Notes under the pieces: model-generated
Told to the model about the DNA's origin: nothing
Database searches by the model: none
What the model saw: only the letters and a program-made list of their open reading frames with translations
Program-made: the position numbers and the translations under genes
Shown: piece by piece, positions 45,596-55,150 of the stretch
How positions within the stretch are numbered: the first letter of the stretch is position 1
Layout of the letters: every line of letters starts with the position of its first letter
DNA from: Gloeopeniophorella convolvens
Lineage: Eukaryota > Basidiomycota > Agaricomycetes > Russulales
NCBI GenBank assembly: GCA_022496205.1
Contig: WTXD01000023.1
Coordinates: forward strand, 186,001 to 250,000
DNA length: 64,000 bases
Reading direction: 5' to 3'

Positions 45596-48500
45596 TCAGC
45601 GAGAACAAACAGCGTGCACGACCGATAAATTACTCGTCGCCCCGCCCCTACGCCATCTCCTCCACCGCGCCCGCCCACGTCTCCTGCGCGCCAGCGCGCG
45701 CTCATACCGCCGCCGGCCCTCGTGCAGCGCAAACGCGCCCGCCGCGAGCGCGAGCAGCAGCAGCAGGTCGTCGAGCGGCAGCGCCTCGGTCTGGAAGACC
45801 GCCTGCATCAGCGGGACGTACACGAGCGCGAGCTGCGAGGCCGCCGAGACGCCGACGGTCAGCAGCAGCATGCGGTTCGCGCCGAGCGCGCAGCCGAGCC
45901 CGCGGTTCTGCACCGCCGAGACGAGGTCGAGGAGGACGAAGCACGTGAAGGTCTGCGGGCGGGTGTCAGCCCGCGCACAGGGGGGGGGGGGGGGGGGTGG
46001 GGGCGCGCGCACCATGGTCTGCTCGCGGCGCGACATGTGCTCGTCCGAGAGCGCGAAAAAGTAGATGAAGAGCGTGCCGGCGACGATGAGCGACGCGGAA
46101 AAGACGACGCGCGCGAGGATGCGCCGCGTGATGATCGGGTCGTCCTTGCGGCGCGGCGGGCGGCGCATCACCGCGCGGTCGACGGGGTCGACGCCGAGCG
46201 ACTGGCTCGGCGGGCCTGCGCGCGCGCAAAAGTTAGCATGCGCGGCGAATGGGAGTGCGCGCGCGCACCGTCCATGAGGATGTTGATGAAGAGGATCTGC
46301 ATCGCGTTGAGCGGGTTGCTGAGCCCGAAGCACGTGCTGAGCGTGATGAGCGTGAGCGCGGCGGCGGCGGTGCTGAGCTGGAACGAGAGGAAGTTCTGGA
46401 TGTTGTGGAAGATGGACTTGCCCTCCTCGATCGCGGGCAGGATCGTGCTGAAGTTGTCGTCGACGAGGATCACGTCCGCCGCCTCCTTGGCCACGTCCGT
46501 GCCCGACTTGCCCATCGACACGCCAATGTCCGCCATCTTCAGCGCCGGCGCGTCGTTCACTGCGCATACACCGTCAGCGCACACACATCGACCGCCGAGG
46601 AGCGCGCGCACGCACCCCCGTCGCCGGTCATCGCCACCACCTCCCCGCGCGCCTGCAGCGCCGCCACGATCGCCATCTTATGCCGCGGGCTCGTCCGCGC
46701 AAACACGCCCACCCCCCAACGCGCGCGCGCAGCTCCCCCGGCGCCATCGCGTCGAGCTCCGCGCCCGTGACGCACGCGCCCGCGCCCGCCGCGCGCAGCC
46801 CGAGCGCGCGCGCGATCGCGCGCGCCGTGTCGGGCGCGTCGCCCGTGATCATCACGACGCGCACGCCGCCGCGCTGCAGGAGGCCCACCGCGTCCGCCGC
46901 GCCGCGCCGCGGCGGGTCGAGCATCGCCGCGAAGCCTGCAAACACGAGCGGCGGGTCGTCGGGGTTCGGCGAGGGCGTGCGCGCAGGCGTGCCGGCGGGC
47001 GTGCTGGTGGTGGTGGTGGCGGAGCCGTAACCGTACGCGAGCGCGAGGACGCGCAGCCCGCGCGCGGCGGCGGCGCCTGCGCGGGCGGTGATGGCGGCGC
47101 GCACGCCCGCGTCGAGCGCGGGCGTCGAGCCGTCCGCGACGTGGTAGAAGCGGCAGCGCGGGAGGAGCGCCTCGAGCGCGCCCTTGGCGTACAGCATCTC
47201 GCGCGGCGAGCCGGCGGCGGCGTGGGTGCCGGACACGACCATCGTCTTGGTGTCGGAGCTGAACGGCCGCTCGGCGGTGCGCGTGAAAGCCGGGCGCGGG
47301 TCGGGCAGGCCGAGCGCGGCGAGCGCGCGGAGGAGCGCGACGTCCATGGCGTGGCCGACGGGCGCGCCGTCGGGCGTGTCGGTGCGCGCGTCGTTGCAGA
47401 GCGCGCCGATCTCGAGCGCGCGCCGGAGCGCGGGGCTGATGTGGTGGTGGTGGTGCTGCGGGGGCGCGGGCGCGCCGGAGGTGTCGAGGGGCACGAGCTC
47501 GTCGACGGCGTAGAGCTCGGCGACGGCCTGCTCGTTGCGCGTGAGCGTGCCGGTCTTGTCGGCGCAGATGACGCTGACGGCGCCGAGCGCCTCGACGGCG
47601 TGCAGCTTCTTGACGATCGCGCGGCGCTTGGACATGCGCAGCACGCCGAGCGCGAGCGTCACGGTCGTCACGATCGGCAGGCCCTCGGGGATCGCGGCGA
47701 CCGCGAGCGAGACTGCGCGCGGAGCGTTAGCGGGGAAAGTGTGTGTGTGTGTGTGTGTGCGCGCGCCGCGCACCTCCGATGGTGAACATGTCGAGCCAGG
47801 GCCGGCGCTGCACGACGCCGACGAGGCAGATGAGCCCGATGATGGCAAACGAGAGGAGCGAGAGGCGCTTGGCGAGGTCGTCCATGCTGAGCTGGAGCGG
47901 CGTGCGGCGCGCGGCGACGTCCTGCACCATGCCAAACACGACGCCAAACTCGGTGCGCGCGCCGGTGGCGACGACGACGCCCGCGCCGCGGCCGGCGCGC
48001 ACGAGCGTGCCCATGTACGCGATGCAGGCGCGCTCGGCGAGCGGCGCGGCGCGCGGCGCGGGCGCGGGGTGCTTGCGGCGCGCGTCGGTCTCGCCCGTGA
48101 GGCTGCTCTCGTCGATCTCGAGGTCCGCGGCGGCGAGGAGGCGCACGTCTGCGGGGACGCGGTCGCCGGTGGCGAAGGTGACGAGGTCGCCGGGGACGAC
48201 CTCGTTGGCGAGGACGTGGTGCGGCGCGCCGTCGCGGACGATGTGGCAGTGGTGCGGGACGAGCTTGTTGAGCGCCTCGAGGGACTTTTCGGAGCGGCGT
48301 TCCTGGACAAAGCCGACTGCGCGGGGGCGTCAGAGCGCGGGGGTGGGACGGGTGTGGAACGTGATGCGGGAGGGGACGCACCGGTGAGGACGATGAGGAT
48401 GGCGACGGTGATGCTGACGGCGTCGTCGACGTTGCCCATGACGGCGCTGACGACGGCGCTGCCGCAGAGGAGCAGGATGAGCGGGCTCTCGTAGATCGTC

Positions 48501-49143
48501 TGGGCAAACTTGAGGAGGAGCGGCTCGGGCGCGGCGACGGAAAACTCGTTGTAGCCGTGGGCCTCGCGGAGGGCGGGCACGGCGGCGGCGGCGAGCCCGT
48601 GCGTCGACGAGGTGCGAAAGTGCGCGACGACGTCCTGCGCCGCGCGGTGAGCGAGTTAATGAGTGGATGAGTGGACGCGGGGCGCACCTCTGCGGGGACG
48701 CTGGCGTACTTGGCCGCGGGCGTCTCCTCGTCCTCGGCCTTGGGCAGCGGGGCATAGCCGTTCTCCGCGGCGGCAGCCCCATCGCGGGAGCCGCGGACGA
48801 GGCCGACGAGCCTGTCCCAGAGGCGCGAGGGGCCCTCCTCGGCGACGGCAGAGCGGATAGACTCGAAGGCAGGAAAGGCGGCCGAGGCGGGGGTCGCGCC
48901 CGAGCCGTCGACGTTGTGGCGGCGGAGGGTGGTGCTGTAGGCAAAGTGGGCCTGTGCGCCGGGGGCGGGGTGCATGGGGTGCGGGTCGCCGGGGGCAAAG
49001 GAGGGTGAAAAGTAGGCAGAGGCGGGGGGCGAGTCGGTGCGCTGGAGCTGGGTCGGGCGGCGGGCGTAGGATGAAGAGGACGAGGCGGCGGCGGCGGCGG
49101 GGTCTGCCCCGGCGACGAACGTTGCACGGCGCTCGAAGGCCAT
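45596..49143 (-). CDS. PMR1: PMR1-type Ca2+/Mn2+ P-type ATPase, with one frameshift
   Basis: Golgi P2A ATPase that pumps Ca2+ and Mn2+ from cytosol into the secretory pathway. Eight exons: 49143..48688, 48634..48382, 48316..47774, 47712..46616, 46559..46269, 46215..46013 and 45952..45596, plus a one-base break inside the 47712-46616 exon. Motifs in order: [10 protein letters not shown] (actuator), IPEGLP (M4), DKTGTLT with the phosphorylated aspartate near residue 469, [18 protein letters not shown] and MADIGVSMG. Ten membrane helices are expected. Joined, the exons total 3200 nt, one short of a multiple of three. The break lies at a run of six C (46712-46717, plus strand), between PGELRARV and [10 protein letters not shown]. 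This is either a sequencing error or a disabling mutation. Third positions are nearly all G or C. Confidence 0.93.
45980..45997 (+). repeat. G18 homopolymer in a PMR1 intron
   Basis: Eighteen consecutive G (C on the coding strand) inside the last PMR1 intron, 46012-45953; it would form the intron's polypyrimidine tract. Confidence 0.9.
47739..47759 (+). repeat. GT microsatellite in a PMR1 intron
   Basis: About ten GT units inside the intron 47773-47713. Confidence 0.9.
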
Positions 49144-49657
49144 CGTAGCGAGCTGCTGGCGGGTTTAGAGCGGAAATAGGCGAGGCTGCTCGCGAACAAG
49201 GGACACTGGGACAGCTGGAGAATAGAGAACTTGCTGCTTTACGAAAATGAGGTGGTTTGTTGGCCACGTCGCGGGGCGGTGCACTTTACGCTCCCCGGCC
49301 CGCCGCCAACTCGGCCACTCAATCAGCACACAATCCACCATCTCAGCACAGTGCGAAGCATCTCAGAATAGCAGCCTCCGTCAAGGCCAGACACTCGTTC
49401 GTATGGACCTTCTTGCACGTCGTCAATTCGAGTGCAGATCCGTCAACGAACGCCGGTCCCTGCCCATGCCTGCTCGTACTCCACCGTGCGACGTACGCTG
49501 ATCATCGTATTACACCTACGTCAATTCCAGCACGTCCTGTACGAGCGTGCGGATCCCTCAACGAACGCTGCGCTCCGCCCATGCATAAGGACCGCTCGAA
49601 TGCCCGCCGCCCGCCCTCTCCACACCCGACCACTCTAACATGCCACATAGTCTAGCC
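49144..49657. promoter_or_regulatory. Intergenic with duplicated upstream element, PMR1 / gene A
   Basis: 514 bp between divergent starts. A segment with a GATCC-then-CAACGAAC pattern followed by CCCATGC occurs twice (about 49432-49468 and 49550-49584). The second copy runs into ATGCATAAGG at 49581-49590. The same block precedes genes C (about 52735-52783) and D (about 53588-53639), so it looks like the shared promoter of this gene type. Confidence 0.6.
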
Positions 49658-49995
49658 ATGGGAGGTATGCTCTCCCCCTTATGTTCCTCTTGGACGCTCT
49701 CTTATCCTGTCCCCGCCCGCCTAGCCAAATCATCAACCGTACTCTGCGTCGCCGCCGCCGTCGGCATTCTTGTTGGTGTCGCGCTCGTGCCCGTCATTGC
49801 CCCTGTCGCCCTCAATGCGATCGGCTTTAGCGCCGCCGGACCCGTCGCCGGTATGCACACACACACTCCTCCCCGTGCAGCGTACTCACGAACGCACCAG
49901 GTTCTGTCGCGGCTGGCATACAGTCCAAAATCGGCTCCGTTGCGGCCTGCAGTGCGTTTGCGTTTGCCGCTGCAATGAGCGGCGCGTCTCTGTAA
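49658..49995 (+). CDS. ISG12/IFI27-like small hydrophobic protein, copy A
   Basis: Exons 49658..49664, 49725..49850 and 49901..49995 give 75 residues. The first coding exon is only seven nucleotides (ATG GGA G). The second encodes a hydrophobic helix (VLCVAAAVGILVGVALVPVI) ending AIGFSAAGPVAG; the third continues SVAAGIQSKIGSVAA and ends at MSGASL. The GFSAAG-x-x-AGS-x-AAG pattern fits the Ifi-6-16 domain known from interferon-induced membrane proteins and scattered fungal relatives. It lacks the C-terminal LFALAQSVAMGG helix of the other type, so it may be a shortened form. Intron phases are the same as in copies B to F. Likely a small membrane protein; function in fungi unknown. Confidence 0.8.
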
Positions 49996-50466
49996 CCGTT
50001 GTCGATTGCGTGGCCCGCTCGTCTGAATGTTATATTTCTTGAATGAATTGTCGGCCGCGTTTGATATTCGCGGACGCTCGTGCAGACGGGCCGTCACGCT
50101 ATGGCTTGCTGTCGAGCTTCGGTTGACATCGTAGCACGTGATTCGTCGTAGATAAGATTGTATTACTTTGATACAAATGTTCACTTCGCTTTCTACCTTC
50201 TAGGTACCACCACAACAATGTCTATGAGGCCGTTCTGGATATTAACACTTGCACCTGCTCCCGTTCGGAACAGCAAGGTGCCGTACAAATGGCAGTGCGA
50301 CACTACATAGGACGGCCGTACGCGCGCGCCAGAAGAAGCGCGGGTGTAGCGCACGACTCTGAGGAAGGCGCCCTAGCGCCCTGTTCCCAGGTTCGTCCCC
50401 TCGTGTCTTTTCTCTCTTGCCGTTCGCCACCTCCTCCTCTCTGACCGTCGCCCAGTAGCCTCACCA

Positions 50467-51435
50467 ATGGTCTGTGAGTATCACTTTTCATCCGCCGACT
50501 CGGCCAGCCCACTCATGCCTTCCTACGACAGTTATAGTCGTTCCCGTGGTCGGCCTCGTCCTCGCCTGTGGCGCCGTCCTCGCATCCGTCCTCGCCCCAG
50601 TCGTCCTCGGCGCTGTCGGTTTAGTGGGCAGCGAGCCTCACGTTTCACTCGTATAGCCAATCGGCTCATGCCCTCCTACGACAGCTATAATTGCTTCCGT
50701 GGTCGGCTTCGCCTGTGGCACCGTCCTCACATCCGTCTTCGCCCCAGTCGTCCTCGGCGTTGCCGGTTTGGTGGGCAGTAAGCCTACGTTTCACCCGTAT
50801 AGCCAACCGACTCATGCCCTCCTATGACAGCTATAATCGCCTCCGTGGTCGGCCTCGCCTGTGGCACCATCCTCACATCTGTCCTCGGCGTTGTTGGTTT
50901 AATGAGCAGTAAGCCTCACGCTTCACCCGTATAGCCAACCGACCCATGCCCTCCTACGACAGCTATAACCGCTTCCGTGGTCGGCCTCGCCTGCGGCACC
51001 GTCCTCACATCCGTCCTCACGTCCGTCCTCGGCGTTGTCGGTTTAATGGGCAGTAAGCCTCACGTTTCACCCGTATAGCCGATCCACTCATGCCCTCCTA
51101 CGACAGCTATAATCGCTTCCGTGGTCAGCCTCGCCTGTGGCACCGTCCTCGGCGTCGTCGGTTTCGGCGTAGCCGGTCCCGTTGCAGGTCTGTCCATCTT
51201 CCCTATGCCCACCTTACGGACTGTGCGAACGCGCCACACAGGGTCCATCGCCGCCGGCATGCAGGCTCGCATCGGAAACGTGGCTGCCGGCAGCCTCTTT
51301 GCACTTGCCCAGAGCGTCGCAATGGGCGGGGACGTGCCCGCTGCCATCACGGCGCTCGGCGCTGGGGGAGCCGTCACCAAAACCCGAGCTTTCCTGCGGA
51401 GCCTTGCCGGGATTCCGGCTATCACTGGGGCCTGA
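50467..51435 (+). CDS. ISG12/IFI27-like protein with five amplified helix exons, copy B
   Basis: Exons 50467..50473, 50532..50630, 50685..50777, 50831..50908, 50963..51052, 51107..51187 and 51242..51435 give 213 residues if all are used. Exons 2-6 are tandem homologues, each starting at a CTACGACAG-type acceptor (once CTATGACAG) and encoding IIASVVGLACGTVL-like helices. The first four end in a V/L-G-L-V/M-G stretch. Exon lengths 99, 93, 78, 90 and 81 are all multiples of three and lie between phase-1 introns, so any can be skipped without frame change. Only the last cassette ends in AGPVAG and joins the single C-terminal exon (SIAAGMQARIGNVAAGSLFALAQSV). The first cassette has a GC donor (GCGAGC); the next three have GTAAGC. 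Gene E shows the ancestral state, with one such exon. Confidence 0.75.
50631..51106 (+). repeat. Tandem repeat of helix exon plus intron
   Basis: The unit is intron (about 54 bp, with TTTCACCCGTATAGCC and ATGCCCTCCTAC) plus helix exon. Starts of successive exons lie at 50685, 50831, 50963 and 51107, so the unit is about 132-146 bp and the copies are highly similar. The end of an exon plus its donor (ATGGGCA then GTAAGC) resembles the 7-nt first exon of gene E with its donor, which suggests the unit arose by duplicating first exon, intron and helix exon together. Confidence 0.85.
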
Positions 51436-52734
51436 CTTGCCCGATATGTAGCTGTAGTCGTCGATGGCAACCCCCATGTGGCGTTGCCAATGTCATCGGG
51501 TTCGTGGTGCAACCTTGTGAGATTGGGTTGGGAGTCGGCTGAGGAACTGCAAGGGCCTGGGGCGGCTTGTGGTCTCAGTCCAGATACACGTGGACAGGTA
51601 TGGTAGCAAGTGCAAGTCAATTGGTACCGAGTACATGAAAATGCAGTAAACTTGAACAAGTGGAACACACTGGTGCGCGGCAAGGGCGCCGGCGTGCAGA
51701 GGGAGGGACGCCGCCGGCCAGAGAATCGAATTAGGAATTGCACATGAATCTCGGCAGACCCTCGAGCGCTGGGTGGTTGATGGTGCGTGCCGTTCACAAA
51801 GTGTCTTTCTGCTTCCCAGGGTGCTGACTCGGTGCATCGACCAGCGATTTGCATGGGCCTACTGATGGGCAAGTTCACGGGGAACGACGCGGTCGCGGCG
51901 GCGATCATGCTGACAGAAACTCGGGCGGAGGGCGGCGAGGAAGGGGCGATTGAGGCTGCCATGTGATGGCTGCACACCGTAGGGGCGTGCGGGGCATTAC
52001 CATCTCTGTACAGTATATGGGCTACTATAATCTTCAATATAATTAATACTGCATACAATACCTGCCAGAGATTATAGCCACGAATTTTTACAATCGCTTA
52101 GATAGGCACGGAATGCACCATGGCCTGGCGTCCCTTGTGACCATTGCGGGACTTGTGCCCAGGGCCATGACAGAATTCGAAGGCAAATACGCAACTTCGA
52201 TACACGCTCGCGTCGAGGCTTAGTTCGTTGAAGATTCCCAGCGGCGGACGATTGGGACCTACTTATTGGGACGGACGTTGGAATGGGGTGCGCGAGATAA
52301 GATGGCGGGGATCCGGGCAGGCGAGGCGGAAGTCACGGGATCGTAGTATAGTGATCATGATTGCGGCAATGCAACAGGTTGGTAACGGGCCAAGCGCCAC
52401 ACCTTCTCGCGGAAACCAAGTACGCCAGCAGACGCCAGCGGACGGCTTCACCGTCTTCAACGTCCGGACGTCCAGACCCCGGGACAGGGAGCCGGGCTTG
52501 CACCCGCTCCAGTTTGGGACAACGAAGCACCTTGTCTCCTAAAGCCGGCCTTAGTAACAGAAGACAGTCGTTCCGTCGAAGCACCATACATGGTGCTGGC
52601 AGTGCGATACCAAGGTATGCTTCATCATTCCAGTATAGACACCCAAAGAAATCGGAGTGCAACATAGTCTTTGTAACAGATTGACCAAGTCAAAGCCGCA
52701 CAGCCGTTCACATGGACCCTCTTACACGCAGTCA
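51436..52734. other. Gene-poor interval within the ISG12-like array
   Basis: About 1.3 kb between B and C. A short plus-strand frame near 51855-51966 encodes GLLMGKFTGNDAVAAAIM, but I cannot place it in a gene. The minus-strand 332-codon frame at 52058-51060 is a shadow of gene B. Confidence 0.45.
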
Positions 52735-52773
52735 ACTCGAGTGCGGATCCTCCAACGAACACTGTGCTCTCTC

Positions 52774-52783
52774 CATGCATAAA
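52774..52783 (+). promoter_or_regulatory. TATA-like element of copy C
   Basis: ATGCATAAAG, 48 bp before the ATG at 52831, in the block shared with genes A and D. Confidence 0.5.
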
Positions 52784-52830
52784 GACGGCTCGAATGCCTG
52801 CTCGGATCACACCCCATCCAGAGTCTAGCA

Positions 52831-53556
52831 ATGGGAGGTACGCCCTCAACCTTCTGCTTCCCTTGGACGCTCTCTCATCCTGTCCTACCTGCCCAGCCAC
52901 ATTCTCAATCGTACTCTGCATCGCCGCCGTCGGCGTCGTGGTCGCCGTTGTTATCGCCCTGGCGTATGTCTTCGCACTTGCCGCCCTCGGTGTGATCGGT
53001 TTCAGCGTCGCTGGACCCGTCGCCGGTACGCATACACGCACCTCCGAGCTACGCGGCACACACTCACAACGCACCAGGTTCCATCGCGGCAGCCATACAG
53101 TCGTGCATTTGCTCTGTTGCGGCGGGTAGTGCATTCGCTGCCGCGCAGAGCTTTGCGATGGGTGGCGCAGTGCCCGCGGCCGTCTTGGCGATTGGCGGGC
53201 TGATCATGATGGGGGGTTGCCTGTGGAACCGCTTGCGCCGTGTCTCCGTAAAGGTTGCCACTCGGATGCGGATGTACTGTCGTACTTATTTTTCTTGGAT
53301 GAATCAACAGCTGCGTTTGATGCAGATGCTCTCGGACGAGGCTCGCAGCTGTCCGGGTGCTGGCTTGCACCTCAGGCTCCCGTTCTGGACAACGAATCAC
53401 CATACAGGGTATTGGCAGCCTGTGCGATACCAAGGTGTGTCATGTCTTGCGGATAACCCCAGTATATTGACATCCAAGGAAACTGATGCTACAACATATA
53501 TAGTCTCCGTAACAGATCGGCTAAGCAAAGACGCCCAGTCGTTCAGTGTGACATAG
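52831..53556 (+). CDS. ISG12/IFI27-like protein with extended C-terminus, copy C
   Basis: Exons 52831..52837, 52897..53025 and 53078..53556 give 204 residues. Seven-nucleotide first exon (ATG GGA G), helix exon ending VIGFSVAGPVAG, third exon SIAAAIQSCICSVAAGSAFAAAQSFAMGGAVPAAVLAIGG. In the relatives translation stops around here; in this copy the frame stays open for roughly 110 more codons. The extra part corresponds to sequence that lies in the 3' flanks of genes D and E (for example TGGATGAATCAACAGCTGCG here against TTGAATGAATTGTCGGCTGC in D). Stop loss is the simplest explanation; an unseen intron is another. The N-terminal 100 residues are well supported, the tail less so. Confidence 0.7.
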
Positions 53557-53629
53557 ACCCTAGATCTTACACGTCGTCAACTCGAGTGCGGACGCGCGGA
53601 TCCTTCATGACGAATACCGCACTCTCCCC

Positions 53630-53639
53630 ATGTATAGAC
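53630..53639 (+). promoter_or_regulatory. TATA-like element of copy D
   Basis: ATGTATAGAC, about 45-55 bp before the ATG at 53684, in the same upstream block as in A and C. Confidence 0.45.
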
Positions 53640-53683
53640 CGCCCGAATACCTGCTCGCACCGCACCCTATCCATAGTTTAGCA

Positions 53684-53997
53684 ATGGGAGGTACGCTCCC
53701 TACCTTCTGCTCCCCTTGGGCGTTCTCTCATCCTTTCCTGCTCGCCCAACCAGATTCTCAGTCGTAGCTTGCATCGCAATCATTGCTGCTGCCCTCGTGC
53801 CAGTCATCGCGCCGCTCACCCTCAATGCGATCGGCTTCAGCGCTGCTGGGCCCGTCGCCGGTATGCACACACACTCGTCCCCGTGCAGCGTACCCACGAG
53901 TGCACTAGGTTCTGTCGCGGCTGGCATACAGTCCAAAATCGGCTCTGTTGCGGTCGGTAGTGCGTTTGCCGCCGCAATGGGCGGCGCGTCTCTGTAA
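53684..53997 (+). CDS. ISG12/IFI27-like small hydrophobic protein, copy D
   Basis: Exons 53684..53690, 53762..53860 and 53909..53997 give 64 residues, the shortest copy. First exon ATG GGA G; helix exon VACIAIIAAALVPVIAPL leading to NAIGFSAAGPVAG; third exon SVAAGIQSKIGSVAVGSAFAA ending GGASL. The acceptor has moved downstream: the site homologous to that of copy C would run into TAG in the required phase, whereas TTCTCAG at 53755-53761 restores the frame. Its 3' flank is very similar to that of copy A, and gene E follows as gene B follows A, so A+B and D+E are duplicates of one module. Confidence 0.75.
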
Positions 53998-54223
53998 CCG
54001 TTGTCGATTGTGTGGCCCGCCCGTCTGAATGTTATATTTCTTGAATGAATTGTCGGCTGCGTTTGATATTCTCGAACGCTCGTGCAGCCGGGCCGCGCCA
54101 TGGCTTGCACCTGCTCCCGCTCAGGACAACGAGGTGCCGTACAAATGGCAGTGTGTAGGATGGCTGTACGTGCGCCAGAAGAAGCGCGGGTCCGCGCACG
54201 ACCGAGTCGGCAGGCGCTCTAGA

Positions 54224-54231
54224 TAAAAGCA
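54224..54231 (+). promoter_or_regulatory. TATA-like element of copy E
   Basis: GATAAAAG about 95 bp upstream of the ATG at 54322. The equivalent stretch before copy B is altered and lacks it. Confidence 0.35.
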
Positions 54232-54321
54232 GCGCGCCCTGTTCCCAGGTTCGCCCCCTCGCATCTTTTCTCTCTCCCCGTTCACCACCTCCTCTCCGAC
54301 CATCACCCAGTAGCCTCACCA

Positions 54322-54727
54322 ATGGGCAGTGAGTATCAGGTTTCATCCGTCGACTCAGCCAGCCGACTCATGCCTTCCTACGACAGTTATAATCGCTTCC
54401 GTGGTCGGCCTCGCCTGTGGCACCGTCCTCACACCTGTCCTCGCCCCAGTCGCCCTCGGCATCATCGGTTTTAGCGCGGCCGGTCCCGTTGCAGGTCCGT
54501 CCATATTCCCTATACCCTCCTCACGGACTGTGCGAGCGTGCCACACAGGGACCATCGCTGCCGGCATGCAGGCTGGCATTGGAAACGTGGCTGCCGGCAG
54601 CCTCTTTGCACTTGCCCAGAGCGTCGCAATGGGCGGGGGCGTGCCCGCCGCCGTCACGGCGCTCGGCGCCGTGACCACTGGCGCTGGGGGAGCCGCGGCA
54701 GCTGCAGTAGCCGCTATCATAATATGA
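54322..54727 (+). CDS. ISG12/IFI27-like small hydrophobic protein, copy E
   Basis: Exons 54322..54328, 54387..54494 and 54549..54727 give 97 residues. Clean three-exon form of the family: 7-nt exon ATG GGC A, a helix exon IIIASVVGLACGTVLTPVL that ends GIIGFSAAGPVAG, and a third exon TIAAGMQAGIGNVAAGSLFALAQSVAMGG followed by an alanine/glycine-rich helix. This is probably the ancestral type-2 gene from which B was built by exon amplification, since the amplified exons of B match its second exon. Likely two to three membrane-spanning or membrane-inserting helices. No signal peptide is distinguishable from the first helix. Confidence 0.82.
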
Positions 54728-55150
54728 TCTGCCCGCTTTCTGTTCGTCGTTTTGTTGTGATGGGTCGAGTAGCCCTAGGCCTCGTAATCCATTGTAAGTA
54801 CGCAGTCAGGCGGGTGGGGGGGTGCGTGTGGCGTCGCTTGTGCCGCGTGTTTGTAACATTGTCAATTGCGTTCGACGCGCATATAGTCATACTTATTTGC
54901 ATGAACCAGTCGTGTCCGTCTTCTTGGACGCTCGCAGCCGGGCCGGCGCTAGTTGACTTGCACATGCTCCCGTTCAGGACAAGGAAGTACCATACAGGGC
55001 AATGGCAGTGCGATACTGGGATGGCTGTATGTGTGCCAGAGGAAGCGTGGATCAGCGCACGACTCGGCACGCGCCCTACATAAGGGCAACCCCATGTCCC
55101 TCGATATCGCCCCTCTCCTCGTTCACCACCTCCACCCCCTATAGTAACCA

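Noticed and set aside
45722..47785. 687-codon plus-strand open frame opposite PMR1
   Set aside because: It is the reverse-strand shadow of the GC-rich ATPase exons; composition is Arg/Glu repeats and it crosses real introns.
51060..52058. 332-codon minus-strand frame
   Set aside because: It overlaps the supported exons of the ISG12-like gene B and has no domain or start context.
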